Assembly: GCA_963824195.1 (NCBI GenBank) | Contig: CAWGOJ010000007.1 | Span: 55,936-119,935 of the forward strand | From: Bog-473 sp963824195 | GTDB taxonomy: Bacteria; Actinomycetota; Acidimicrobiia; Acidimicrobiales; RAAP-2 | Length of the DNA: 64,000 nt | Direction: 5' to 3' | Part shown: positions 9,050 to 17,311 of the stretch, piece by piece | Layout of the letters: every line of letters begins with the position of its first letter | How positions within the stretch are numbered: position 1 is the stretch's first letter | Made by a program: the position numbers and the translations under genes | Notes under the pieces: model-generated | Databases searched by the model: none | Told to the model about the DNA's origin: nothing | Seen by the model: only the letters and a program-made list of their open reading frames with translations

Positions 9050-9561
9050 TCCCGCCCCGGCCCCATTTCATGTCGCGCATGTCCGACGACGAACGGGCGA
9101 CGATGACGTCGCACTTCGCCCATTGGGGCGAGCTCCTGGCGCAGGGCAGGGTGGCGGCAGTGAGGCCGGTGAACGACCCCGCCGGCCCTTATGGGATCGG
9201 CATCGTGCTCGCGGAGGACATGGCCGACGCCGAGGACGTGCGCGACGCCGATCCGGCCATGCAGTCGCGGCACGGCTTCGTCACCGAGATCGCCCCGATG
9301 GTGGGACTCTTGACTTCGCCCGGTAGCGGGCTGGGACTCAGCGCCCGTCGAGCACGAGGTCGAACGCCTCCGGCGGCATCACCGTGTCGAAGTACAGGTC
9401 CTCGGCGGCGCCCCACCGGGCCTCCCACTCCGCCCGGCGGCGCGCACCTTCGCGCTGCAGGAGCCGTTCACGGCGGACTACGCGTGGGACCTGCAGCAGG
9501 GCACGCAGGCTCAACAGGTCGGCCAACTCGCGGCGCGCGCCGGAGGCGCCGTCGAGGATGA
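9046..9561 (+). CDS. YCII-related domain protein (3' end uncertain)
   Basis: The TTG at 9046 overlaps the preceding stop (TTGA) and has GAGGAGG seven bases upstream. The first ~88 residues match the YCII-related fold (IPPRPHFMSRMSDDERATM, GRVAAVRPVNDPAGPYGIGIV, ADPAMQSRHGFVTEIAPM). After residue 88 the frame runs about 80 codons antisense to the 3' end of the kinase-like gene, with Arg/Pro-rich sequence that is not YCII-like. A stop (TGA) sits in the next frame at about 9313. The true protein may therefore end near 9313, with a single-base indel at about 9300-9312. Confidence 0.6.
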   Translation: MIPPRPHFMSRMSDDERATMTSHFAHWGELLAQGRVAAVRPVNDPAGPYGIGIVLAEDMADAEDVRDADPAMQSRHGFVTEIAPMVGLLTSPGSGLGLSARRARGRTPPAASPCRSTGPRRRPTGPPTPPGGAHLRAAGAVHGGLRVGPAAGHAGSTGRPTRGARRRRRRG

Positions 9562-9947
9562 CCACGTCGGAGGGCCCGCCCGTGACGTCCGCCGCCAGGC
9601 TCCCGTCGTCGGCATCCCAGTCGTAGGGGCGCCAGGTCGCCGCCGCGCCACGGAGCAACCGCTCTCGCGCGGCGCGTTGGCGGCGCCAGTCGATGACGAG
9701 GTCCATCTTGCGCCGCGCGCTCGATGACATCCCAGTACTCCTCCGTCCCGCCCCGGTGGAAGTCGTCACCGTCGATGACCAGACCGCCCGTGTGGGCGCC
9801 GACGGCGGCGGCCAGGGTGGACCTCCCGGCGCCCGAGCGCCCGTCCAGCGCGACGATGACCGGTCCCGCGCGCGCCAGGGCCTCGATCCGGTGGGCCATC
9901 ACCTCCGCTGCCCCCGCGGCGTCGCGCACGGTGGGTCCGTCGTCCAC
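9338..9947 (-). pseudogene. Uridine-kinase-like P-loop protein, interrupted by a frameshift
   Basis: The N-terminal half starts at GTG 9947 (VDDGPTVRDAAG). It carries a P-loop DGRSGAGRSTLA and the family's acceptor-site motif IDGDDFHRGGTEEYWD. The remainder lies in another frame, beginning ARRKMDLVIDWRRQR, the usual uridine-kinase-like lid region, and ends at 9338. The shift falls at about 9722-9735. Joined, the protein is about 203 aa. A phosphotransferase acting on a nucleoside or similar small molecule is inferred from the fold only. As with the DJ-1 gene 1.3 kb away, a base-calling indel is a plausible cause. Confidence 0.7.
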
Positions 9948-9958
9948 GGCCCGTGCCC

Positions 9959-10789
9959 TCAGCTCTTGGAGAGCCGGCCGAGGCCAATGTCGTCGAGCAG
10001 GTTCGAGAGCTGGGTCGACACCCAGCTCACGTTGTCCGTGAGCAGCAGCACGCCGAAGACGACGAGGATGATGCCCGCCACGAGCTCTATGGCCCACAGC
10101 CAGTGCCGCGCCCGGGCGAGGGTGGCGGTGAGCCGACCGAAGGCCAGCCCCACGAGCACGAAGGGTACCGCCAGCCCCAGGGAGTAGGCGAAGAGGAGGA
10201 GGACGCCACCGGGCAGTGTCCCGTTGCGCGCCGCCAGGCTCAAGACGACGCCGAGAACCGGGCCGATGCACGGTGTCCAGGCGAAGGCGAACGCCATGCC
10301 CATCAAAGGGGCGGCCCACACGCCGAGCTTCGACGGCCGCACGTCGAAGCGGTGCTCGCCGGTGACCCGCGAGACCACGCCGAGGGTGCCTGTGCCCGCG
10401 TGGGCCCACACGCTCGAGGGCAGCGCGCCCAGCAGCATGACGGCACCGAGCAGGATGATCACCGCACCGCTCACGTGGGTGAGCGTGATCTCGTGAGCGT
10501 CGAGCAGGCGCCCGATGCTCGAGGCCGCCGCGCCGAGCGCGACGAAGACCAAGGTGAAGCCCGCCACGAACAGGCCGATGCCGCGCAGGACGGGACGGAG
10601 CGCGGTCGACGGTGTGGTCCCGTCGCCGCCGGCCTCCAGCTCCGCCGCAGAGAGGCCCGACACCATGGAGACGTAGCCCGGGACGAGCGGAAGCACGCAG
10701 GGGGAGACGAAGGAGAGAATCCCTGCCCCGAAGGCAACGAGGGCGCCGGCCGGATCGGCCGAGATCGCGGCTGGTATGGCAGGTGACAG
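9959..10789 (-). CDS. ccdA: CcdA/DsbD-type thiol-disulfide transmembrane transporter
   Basis: Polytopic membrane protein with both conserved cysteines of CcdA: SPCVLPLVPGY in the first helix and AWTPCIGPVLG in the fourth. It carries electrons from cytoplasmic thioredoxin across the membrane to proteins such as CcmG. The start is a problem. The only ATG, GTG or TTG in frame is GTG 10696, which lies after the first conserved cysteine and would remove half of helix 1. The open frame continues upstream to about 10822 with good CcdA sequence (ADPAGALVAFGAGILSFVS). A CTG at 10789 is given here as the least bad start (276 aa); an upstream indel is the alternative. Confidence 0.8.
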   Translation of the reverse strand: MSPAIPAAISADPAGALVAFGAGILSFVSPCVLPLVPGYVSMVSGLSAAELEAGGDGTTPSTALRPVLRGIGLFVAGFTLVFVALGAAASSIGRLLDAHEITLTHVSGAVIILLGAVMLLGALPSSVWAHAGTGTLGVVSRVTGEHRFDVRPSKLGVWAAPLMGMAFAFAWTPCIGPVLGVVLSLAARNGTLPGGVLLLFAYSLGLAVPFVLVGLAFGRLTATLARARHWLWAIELVAGIILVVFGVLLLTDNVSWVSTQLSNLLDDIGLGRLSKS

Positions 10790-10808
10790 GAGCGCGGCGG
10801 CCCCCCGT

Positions 10809-11780
10809 TTACCTGAGGCTCTTGCGGATCAGGTCCATATCGGCCTCCACCATCATGGCGACGAGGCCGGCGAAGTCGACCTCGGGCTGCCAGCCGAGGA
10901 CCTGGTGCGCCTTGGCGGGATCGCCGACCAGTAGGTCCACCTCCGCCGGTCGCAGGAACCGCTCGTCCATGACGACGTGCTGCTCCCAGTCGAGCCCCGC
11001 CGCACCGAAGGCCAGGCGGCACAGCTCGCGCACCTCGTGGGTCTGCCCCGTCGAGACGACGAAGTCGCCGGGCACGTCCTGCTGGAGCATCAGCCACATG
11101 GCCCGGACGTAGTCGGCGGCGTAGCCCCAGTCCCGCTGGGCGTCGAGGTTCCCCAGCGCCAGCTTGTCGTCGAGCCCGTGCGCGATGCGGGCCACTCCGT
11201 GGGTGACCTTGCGGGTGACGAATTCCAGACCGCGGCGGGGGGACTCGTGGTTGAAGAGGATGCCGGAGGAGGCGTGCAGGCCGTAGCTCTCGCGGTAGTT
11301 GACCGTGATCCAGTGCCCGTAGACCTTGGCCACCCCATAGGGGCTGCGCGGGTGGAGGGGGGTCGACTCCCGCTGGGGGACCTCCTGGACCTTGCCGAAC
11401 ATCTCCGACGAGCTGGCCTGGTAGAAGCGGATCTCCGGGTCGACCAGGCGGATGGCGTCGAGGATGCGGGTGACGCCCAGGGCCGTGGTCTCGCCGGTGA
11501 GCACGGGCTGGCTGAAGCTGGTTTGGACGAACGACTGGGCGGCCAGGTTGTAGACCTCGTTCGGCCGGTGGTCGCGCAGGATGTTGATGAGGGACACCTC
11601 GTCGAGGAGGTCGCCGGCGACGAGTTCGATCTGGTCCTGGATGTGAGCGATGCGCTCGAAGTTCAGGGTGCTCGAGCGCCGCACCATGCCGATCACCGTG
11701 TAGCCCTGCGACAGCAGGAATTCAGCCAGATACGACCCGTCCTGGCCGGTGACGCCCGTGATCAGTGCACGCTTCGCCAT
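10809..11780 (-). CDS. gmd: GDP-mannose 4,6-dehydratase
   Basis: 323 aa extended short-chain dehydrogenase. The NAD(P)-binding motif is GVTGQDGSYL (residues 9-18). Catalytic residues follow in SSSEMFG and the YxxxK motif YGVAK, and the substrate-binding segment includes NHESPRRG. It converts GDP-D-mannose to GDP-4-keto-6-deoxymannose for deoxyhexose synthesis in surface polysaccharides. No fucose or rhamnose synthase is adjacent, but a glycosyltransferase is divergently encoded 57 bp away, which suggests a cell-surface sugar role. Confidence 0.95.
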   Translation of the reverse strand: MAKRALITGVTGQDGSYLAEFLLSQGYTVIGMVRRSSTLNFERIAHIQDQIELVAGDLLDEVSLINILRDHRPNEVYNLAAQSFVQTSFSQPVLTGETTALGVTRILDAIRLVDPEIRFYQASSSEMFGKVQEVPQRESTPLHPRSPYGVAKVYGHWITVNYRESYGLHASSGILFNHESPRRGLEFVTRKVTHGVARIAHGLDDKLALGNLDAQRDWGYAADYVRAMWLMLQQDVPGDFVVSTGQTHEVRELCRLAFGAAGLDWEQHVVMDERFLRPAEVDLLVGDPAKAHQVLGWQPEVDFAGLVAMMVEADMDLIRKSLR

Positions 11781-11824
11781 CGGGGCAACGCTAGTCGACC
11801 TGCGAAACAGCCACTCCAGCGCGC

Positions 11825-11830
11825 GTACAG
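11825..11830 (+). promoter_or_regulatory. Probable -10 box of a leaderless transcript
   Basis: TACAGT ends 7 nt before the GTG start of the glycosyltransferase at 11838, and no purine-rich ribosome-binding site lies between. TANNNT directly upstream of a start codon is the actinobacterial leaderless arrangement. Inference only. Confidence 0.4.
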
Positions 11831-11837
11831 TGCCGTC

Positions 11838-12893
11838 GTGGCGACGGCGTGCTTGGTCTCGTTCCGGTTGGGCGGCGGCGACGGGGTCTCCGTCGAGGCG
11901 GCGAAATGGGCTATTGCGCTGGGCACCCTGGGCTGGGACGTCCGCACCGTCGCCGGCTCCGGCCCCGTCGACACGCTGCTACCTGGGTTGGCCATCGACG
12001 CGCCAGAACCCCCCACTCGGGCCGAGGTGCGGGACGCGCTCGCCGTGGCCGATCTCATCATCGTCGAGAACCTCTGCTCGCTGCCCCTCAACCCGCCGGC
12101 GGCGGCCCTGGTCGCGTCGGTGTGCGCCGGCCGCCCCGCGCTGCTGCACCACCACGACCTCCCGTGGCAGCGCCCGCGCCTGGCCCACCTGCCGCCTCCG
12201 CCCGACGACCCGGTATGGGCGCACGTCACGATCAACGAGCTCAGCCGCACGGAGCTGGCGGCCCACGGGATGCGCGCCACGACGATCTACAACGCGTTCG
12301 ACCCGGATCCGGCCCCCGGCGACCGGGCGCAGACCCGTGCGGCCATGGGTGCGGGCAGCCGGACCCCGCTGCTGCTGCAACCGACTCGGGCGCTCGCCCG
12401 CAAGAACATCGCGGGGGCCATCGCGGTGGCGGAAGCCGTCGGCGGCACCTACTGGCTCCTCGGCCCGGCCGAAGACGGCTACGGGCCCGAGCTCGATCGA
12501 CTCGTCGGGCGGGCCGGCTGCCGGGTCGCTCTCGGCCAGCCGGAGGGCGGCTGCTCCATCGCTGACGCGTACGCCGCGTGCGACGCCGTCCTGTTGCCGT
12601 CGTTCTGGGAGGGGTTCGGCAACCCCTCGGTGGAGTCGGCGACCCATCGCCGGCCGCTGGCGGTGGGCACGTACCCGGTGGCGGTGGAGCTGGCGGCCTT
12701 CGGCTTCCACTGGTTCGACGCCGCGGACCCGGCGCCGCTGGCGGAGTGGCTGCGGGCGCCGGACGAGCGGCTGCTGGTGCACAACCAACGGGTCGCTGCC
12801 GAGCACTTCAACCTCGCCGACCTCCCTCGACGCCTGTCCCGGGTTCTGCGACAGGTCCCTGGCCTGCCCGACTCCCGTATGACCGTTCGGTAA
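11838..12893 (+). CDS. Glycosyltransferase, GT4-like (GT-B fold)
   Basis: 351 aa. The N-terminal region (LVSFRLGGGDGVSVEAAKW) and the C-terminal nucleotide-sugar-binding region (SFWEGFGNPSVESATHRRPLAVG, i.e. E-G-F-G-N-P-x-x-E) are those of family 4 glycosyltransferases. It probably transfers a sugar from an NDP-sugar to a surface or secreted glycan. GTG 11838 is chosen because the family sequence begins there, although the frame is open far upstream antisense to gmd. It is divergent from gmd. The TetR gene starts one base after its stop. Confidence 0.8.
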   Translation: MATACLVSFRLGGGDGVSVEAAKWAIALGTLGWDVRTVAGSGPVDTLLPGLAIDAPEPPTRAEVRDALAVADLIIVENLCSLPLNPPAAALVASVCAGRPALLHHHDLPWQRPRLAHLPPPPDDPVWAHVTINELSRTELAAHGMRATTIYNAFDPDPAPGDRAQTRAAMGAGSRTPLLLQPTRALARKNIAGAIAVAEAVGGTYWLLGPAEDGYGPELDRLVGRAGCRVALGQPEGGCSIADAYAACDAVLLPSFWEGFGNPSVESATHRRPLAVGTYPVAVELAAFGFHWFDAADPAPLAEWLRAPDERLLVHNQRVAAEHFNLADLPRRLSRVLRQVPGLPDSRMTVR

Positions 12894-12894
12894 C

Positions 12895-13527
12895 GTGAGC
12901 GGCGTGCCAGGTGCGATGCAGGCCGCCTCGCGGCGGCTCACGGCGGGACAGCGGCGCCAACAGCTCTTCAGGGTGGCGCTCGAGCTGTTCGCACAGCGCG
13001 GCTACCGGGCCACGACGATGGACGACATCGCCGAGGCGGCCGGCGTCACCAAACCGCTCCTCTACCAGCACTTCTCCTCCAAGCGGGCCCTGTACCTCGA
13101 GCTGGTCGACTCCATCGCCCAGGACCTGCTGACGGCCATCCGGCGGGCCGTCATGCGGGCCGAGGGTCCGCGCCAGCAGGTCGAGCTGGGCTTCGCCGCC
13201 TACTTCGGGCTCGTCGTCCGCCACGAAGCCGAGTTCCGCCTGCTCTACGGAAGGGACCACGCGGACGACAAGGAGCTGGGCCGGGCGCTGCGCACCGTGG
13301 AGGACGCGATCGCCGAGGCGATCGATCCGCTCATCGATGCCGGCCTCGACGACGATCACCGGCGCCTGCTGGCCTACGGGATCGTCGGGATGGCCGAAGG
13401 GGCGAGCCGGCGCTTCATGGCGCAACGCCCCGACTCCGACGCCGAGCTCGACGAGGAGGCGCAGAAACTGGCCCGGCGCATGGCCCATCTGGCGTGGGCC
13501 GGGCTGCGGTCGTTGCACGCCGATTGA
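12895..13527 (+). CDS. TetR-family transcriptional regulator
   Basis: 210 aa. The helix-turn-helix is at about residues 33-58 (GYRATTMDDIAEAAGVTKPLLYQHF), in the standard TetR layout with A-Q-R-G-Y before it. The C-terminal ligand domain is all-helical with no recognisable ligand motif. The GTG start lies immediately after the glycosyltransferase TAA, so the pair is probably cotranscribed. Its target is unknown. The nearest candidate operator is the inverted repeat at 17231-17248, but no link is shown. Confidence 0.85.
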   Translation: MSGVPGAMQAASRRLTAGQRRQQLFRVALELFAQRGYRATTMDDIAEAAGVTKPLLYQHFSSKRALYLELVDSIAQDLLTAIRRAVMRAEGPRQQVELGFAAYFGLVVRHEAEFRLLYGRDHADDKELGRALRTVEDAIAEAIDPLIDAGLDDDHRRLLAYGIVGMAEGASRRFMAQRPDSDAELDEEAQKLARRMAHLAWAGLRSLHAD

Positions 13528-13543
13528 CCGCGAGCCGGCCGAC

Positions 13544-14071
13544 CTACAGCAGCGTGACCAGAGTCCGGCACATCCACCACAGCTCGTCGACGCAGGCCTC
13601 GTAGACGTCCGCCTCGTGCCCGGCCGGGTCGAGCACGTCCTCGCTGTCCGACACCCCCACGTCCGCGAGGCCGAGGGCCGTCACCCGCTCGCCCAGGCCG
13701 GGCGGCGGTGGGGGCAGGTCGCGGCACAGGCGGCGGATGGTGGCGGTCTTGCCGGCTGCGTCGGGGAACCGGCGCCGGACGAAGCGCACGTGGTCGGCCT
13801 CCATGACGACCACCAGCTCGGCGTGCACCAGATCGACCCCGTGGACCTGGCGGCTTCGGTGCCGTCGGAAGTCAGCGCCCGCGAGCTCGGGGAGGCGCGA
13901 CAACGCGGCGCGGGTCCGCATCCCCATCGGCTGACCGTCAATGGTGTGGGTGCCCGCCGTCACGATGTGCAGCGGATCTCCGGGACGACCGTCACGCAGG
14001 TAGTCGAGCATGAAGCCCGCCATGACCGATCGGGCCGCGTTGCCGGTGCAGAGAACCAGGATGTCCGTCAT
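13544..14071 (-). CDS. Low-molecular-weight protein-tyrosine-phosphatase-like protein
   Basis: 175 aa. The P-loop signature CxxNxxRS appears at residues 8-15 (CTGNAARS, C8 and R14), as in LMW tyrosine phosphatases and the related ArsC-type arsenate reductases. The family's C-terminal Asp is probably in VLDPAGHEAD. It hydrolyses phosphotyrosine or, less likely, reduces arsenate; no second redox cysteine pair is obvious. The ATG at 14071 overlaps the stop of the upstream kinase-like gene (ATGA), so the two proteins are coexpressed. Confidence 0.82.
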   Translation of the reverse strand: MTDILVLCTGNAARSVMAGFMLDYLRDGRPGDPLHIVTAGTHTIDGQPMGMRTRAALSRLPELAGADFRRHRSRQVHGVDLVHAELVVVMEADHVRFVRRRFPDAAGKTATIRRLCRDLPPPPPGLGERVTALGLADVGVSDSEDVLDPAGHEADVYEACVDELWWMCRTLVTLL

Positions 14072-15156
14072 CCGGCGGCGAGCAACAGCGCGGGAGCGTC
14101 GACATCGAGCGCGTGCTGCGCGTGACGGGTCGTGCTCGTCAAGAACATGAGGTCGCCGCGTTCGGTCCGCTGCACGACCATGGCCGCGACGATGGCCATC
14201 AGGACGCCGCCGAAGGTGTCTCTCCGCACGTCGGCGCGCAACTGCTCCAAGGTGTAGTCACGCACTCCGCGCCGGCGGAGGGCGTCGTGGTAGTGGGCCA
14301 GGAGGTCTCCCTCGTGGGACCGGCGGTCCTCGGCGCTCAGGCAGCCACCGATGAAATACGCCACGTCGTAGGACGCTCCCGTCCATGCGACCGTCTGCCA
14401 GTCGACGACGACCGGCCGCGGGTTGCCCGGTTGGAACAGGAGGTTGTCGAGGCGGAAGTCGCCGTGGCTCGCCGTGCGGGGGCCGGTGCGGAGGTGCAGA
14501 TAGGCGGGCAGGTGCTCGGCGAAGAGACGGCAGACCTCTTGGTGATCGGGCGCCAGGGTGTCCTCGTAGCGCTCGAGGAATCCCGGCAGCAGCGAGGACA
14601 CGAGCACGCAGAGGAGTCCGTCCGACTCCGGGGTGGCGCGGTTCAGCCACTCGAGGGCGGCCAGGTCGGGCGCCTCCCAGCACGGCGCGTGCAGGCCGGC
14701 CATCTCCTCGAGGACGGTGGCGGCCACGTCCGGACTGCACGCGGCAATCTGGTCTCCCTGCGCGGCGCCGACGATGTCCTCCAGCAGCAGGGTGAACCAC
14801 CCCGTCTCGGGCTCCACCTCGGCCACGTAGGTCGCCGGGACCCGCGCGCCGACACGCGCCGCGACCTCGCGGTAGAAGCGGATCTCGATTTCGTACGCCC
14901 GCAGCGCCAGCCCGGTGGCGCGGCTCTGCTCGTCGGCCGAAGCGAATTTGCCGACCACGCTGGCCGGGCCGGCCCGGGGTGTGTCGAACGTGAGCGAGAA
15001 GCGAGTCGTGTCGGCCATCTGACCCGTGCCGACCGGCTCGGTCTCCAAGGAGACCACGCAGGCGCCGTCCGCCAGTGCGCCCGCGCCACGGAGCGCGCTG
15101 GTCAGCCACTCCGGTGTGACGTCCGCGGCGTAGCGGAGGAGTTCGGGCGGGCTCAT
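14068..15156 (-). CDS. Phosphotransferase of the APH/EcKinase fold
   Basis: 362 aa. The catalytic loop is SHGDFRLDNLLF (H-G-D-x-x-x-x-N) and the metal-binding motif is VVDWQTV. These are the hallmarks of the aminoglycoside phosphotransferase/choline kinase superfamily. The N-terminal part resembles the DUF1679/EcKinase-like proteins found beside acyl-CoA dehydrogenases. The substrate is probably a small alcohol or a CoA-pathway metabolite and cannot be assigned. It is translationally coupled to the phosphatase-like gene downstream. Confidence 0.75.
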   Translation of the reverse strand: MSPPELLRYAADVTPEWLTSALRGAGALADGACVVSLETEPVGTGQMADTTRFSLTFDTPRAGPASVVGKFASADEQSRATGLALRAYEIEIRFYREVAARVGARVPATYVAEVEPETGWFTLLLEDIVGAAQGDQIAACSPDVAATVLEEMAGLHAPCWEAPDLAALEWLNRATPESDGLLCVLVSSLLPGFLERYEDTLAPDHQEVCRLFAEHLPAYLHLRTGPRTASHGDFRLDNLLFQPGNPRPVVVDWQTVAWTGASYDVAYFIGGCLSAEDRRSHEGDLLAHYHDALRRRGVRDYTLEQLRADVRRDTFGGVLMAIVAAMVVQRTERGDLMFLTSTTRHAQHALDVDAPALLLAAG

Positions 15157-15218
15157 GGCAGGCCGAGACTATTGGTTCGCAGTGGGCGAGCCGGAATAGC
15201 CATCGTCGAGCGCCCGTT

Positions 15219-15485
15219 GTGCCCCGTACGGTCGCCAGGGCCGTCACCACCGCGTACGGGGGCCCCGAGGTGCTCGCCGTCGTCGACGAGGACATCGGAG
15301 GGCCAGGCCCAAGCGAGGTGACCGTCGACCCGGGCGGCCGCCACGAACCCGATCGACTACAAGCTCTACAGCGGCGCGATGGGCCGCGATCCTGGCGCAC
15401 TGCCCATGCCGCTGGGCTACGAGGCGTCGGGCACCGTTCTCGAGATCGGATCAGGTGTCCAGGGCCCCGTGGGCGCCGGCCAGGG
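15219..15485 (+). pseudogene. Truncated quinone-oxidoreductase/alcohol-dehydrogenase-like remnant
   Basis: From GTG 15219 the first ~37 codons read as the N-terminus of a zinc-independent quinone oxidoreductase (AVTTAYGGPEVLAVV, GPGPSEVTVD). After a frameshift at about 15325-15335 the next stretch is NPIDYKLYSGAMGRDP, then ALPMPLGYEASGTVLEIG. Homology ends near 15485, well before the Rossmann domain. The remaining two thirds of a normal ~320-aa enzyme is absent and is replaced by an oppositely oriented VOC fragment. This is a genuine deletion scar, not just an indel. Confidence 0.7.
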
Positions 15486-15517
15486 AAAGAAGTGCGCGCG
15501 TCGCGACCGATGCTGCG

Positions 15518-15733
15518 GTCCAGTTGGATGTTGTCCGGGTCGCGGAACACGATGACGGTCCCGATCGGGGTCTCGGCGATCGGGGAATGGACCACGCCCA
15601 TCTCCTGCAGCCTCCCCTCCCAGGCCTGGAGCTCCGCCAGGGAGCTCACGCCGAATGCGAAGTGATCGAGGCCGGTGCGCAGCTCGTCGAACGTACGCTC
15701 TTCATGGCCGAGGTACTGGCGGACGCCCAGCAT
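15518..15733 (-). pseudogene. N-terminally truncated VOC/glyoxalase-family remnant
   Basis: Reading on the minus strand, MLGVRQYLG, ERTFDELRTGLDHFAFGV and VIVFRDPDNIQLD match the C-terminal half of a glyoxalase/bleomycin-resistance-fold protein. The N-terminal βαβββ unit is missing upstream and the frame runs into unrelated sequence beyond about 15518. It meets the truncated quinone oxidoreductase tail-to-tail at about 15490-15515. Probably non-functional. Confidence 0.6.
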
Positions 15734-15907
15734 GCTCCGCTGATGCTCCGCTACAGCTGAAGATGACGAACCCCGGAAACAGTGGCTCCGCCGCCAAGCC
15801 TTGGGGATGCGCGACAGAAGACGCGACAGAAGTGATTCCCGTACCGTCGGGCCCGGGAGAATCCCAGAGCCCCTGGCAAAAGCTCAGTCGGTAAAGGTCC
15901 TGGCCAG
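15734..15907. other. Intergenic region beside two gene remnants
   Basis: 174 bp less GC-rich than its surroundings, with no recognisable gene. It includes GCTCAGTCGGTA (about 15882-15893), which looks like a tRNA D-arm, but no tRNA can be folded around it. The acyl-CoA dehydrogenase stop follows at 15908. Confidence 0.4.
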
Positions 15908-17122
15908 CTAATTGATGTGGATGCCCGAGATGGCCCGGCTGATGACGAGCCGCTGGACCTCGGAGGTCCCCTCGAAGATGGTGTAGATCTTCGAGTCGCG
16001 GTGCCACTGCTCGACCGGATTCTCGCGGACGTAGCCGTATCCGCCGAGGATCTGGATAGCCTGCTCGGTCACCCACACCGCGTTCTCTCCGGCATAGAGC
16101 TTGGACATGGAGCCCTCACCGTTCTCGAACTTCTTGCCGGTGCTCGCCATGTTGGCCGCCCGGTGCACGAGCAGGCGGGCGGCGTCGGTGTGCATCTTCA
16201 TGTCGGCCAGCTTGAAGGCGATCGCCTGGTTCTCGATGATGGCCCGGTCGAATTGCTTGCGCTCCTTGGCGTAGTCGAGCGCGTACTCGTAGGCGGCGCG
16301 GGCGATGCCGACCGCCTGGGCGCCGACGATCGGGCGCGAGGCCTCGAACGTCGCCATGGCGGCCTGGGTCGAGGTCTTCTTGCCCTCCTTGGCCCGGGCC
16401 AGGCGCTCGTCGAGCTTCTCCTTCCCACCGAGGAGGCAACGGCCCGGGACGCGGCAGTCGTCGAGGACGACCTCGGCGGTGTGCGAGGCCCGGATGCCCA
16501 TCTTCTTGAACTTCTGGCCCTGGGAGATCCCCGGCGTGCCTTCGGGCACCACGAAGCTGGCCTGGCCCCGGCTGCGCAGCGAGGGGTCGACCGACAGCAC
16601 CAACACGTGCGTATTGGCGATTCCGCCGTTGGTGATCCAGGTCTTGGTGCCGTTGAGCACCCATTCGTCCTTGGCCTCGTCGTAGACGGCGCGTGACTTG
16701 AGGGAGGAGACGTCGGAGCCGGCATCGGGCTCCGACACGCCGAAGGCGGCCAGCTTGACGTCGTCGGCGGTGCCGAAGCACTGGGGGATCCACTCGCCTA
16801 TCTGCTCGGGCGTGCCGTTGGCGAAGATGCCCGCCACGGCGAGCGTGGAACCGAAGATGGCGAGTGCGATGCCCGCGTCGCCCCAACTCATCTCCTCGTT
16901 GACGAGGCACATGAGCAGGCCGGTCGGGTCAGAGAAGCACTGGGCGATGAAGTCGAAGGAGTACAGCCCGTTCCGGGCGGCCTCCTCGATGATCGGCCAC
17001 GGCGTCTCCTCCCGCTCGTCCCACTCACGGCCGGCGGGACGGACGACGTTCTCGGCGAACTCGTGGACCCATTTCTGGATCTGCAGCTGATCTTCGTTCA
17101 GCTCGAGCGAGTAGTCGGACAT
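15908..17122 (-). CDS. Acyl-CoA dehydrogenase
   Basis: 404 aa flavoenzyme. The FAD/substrate signatures are present: GVSEPDAGSD, WITNGG and the C-terminal GGYGYVRENPVEQWHRDSK. The catalytic glutamate is in the usual place in IFEGTSEVQR. It oxidises an acyl-CoA to the 2-enoyl-CoA and passes electrons to ETF. The ATG at 17122 is preceded by AAGGAGG; the frame is open upstream but not protein-like. A perfect inverted repeat at 17231-17248, about 110 bp upstream, is a likely operator. Chain-length specificity cannot be read from sequence alone. Confidence 0.92.
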   Translation of the reverse strand: MSDYSLELNEDQLQIQKWVHEFAENVVRPAGREWDEREETPWPIIEEAARNGLYSFDFIAQCFSDPTGLLMCLVNEEMSWGDAGIALAIFGSTLAVAGIFANGTPEQIGEWIPQCFGTADDVKLAAFGVSEPDAGSDVSSLKSRAVYDEAKDEWVLNGTKTWITNGGIANTHVLVLSVDPSLRSRGQASFVVPEGTPGISQGQKFKKMGIRASHTAEVVLDDCRVPGRCLLGGKEKLDERLARAKEGKKTSTQAAMATFEASRPIVGAQAVGIARAAYEYALDYAKERKQFDRAIIENQAIAFKLADMKMHTDAARLLVHRAANMASTGKKFENGEGSMSKLYAGENAVWVTEQAIQILGGYGYVRENPVEQWHRDSKIYTIFEGTSEVQRLVISRAISGIHIN

Positions 17123-17230
17123 TGAGCGCCTCCTTGCGTGACCCCGGTCACGGCCGGGAGCCTCTCTGCGTTCGATGGAACCAGCCTCGGAGCGAGTGCG
17201 CCGCACGGCCCGCCGCCCCAACCGTTCCCT

Positions 17231-17248
17231 GGTTACTACACAGTAACC
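17231..17248. promoter_or_regulatory. Inverted-repeat operator upstream of acyl-CoA dehydrogenase
   Basis: GGTTACTACACAGTAACC: perfect 7-bp arms (GGTTACT/AGTAACC) around a 4-bp spacer, in an AT-rich patch of the spacer between cysS (stop side) and the acyl-CoA dehydrogenase start. Size and symmetry suit a TetR-family dimer. The regulator is not identified. Confidence 0.55.
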
Positions 17249-17311
17249 TACGGGCCGGTAACTAGTCCACCACCTCAGTGGATCGTGCCGTTGGCCAGGG
17301 ATTGCAGACGA

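Noticed and set aside
15875..15900. tRNA D-arm-like sequence (GCTCAGTCGGTA)
   Set aside because: No acceptor, anticodon or T arms can be assembled around it; a chance match or degraded fragment.
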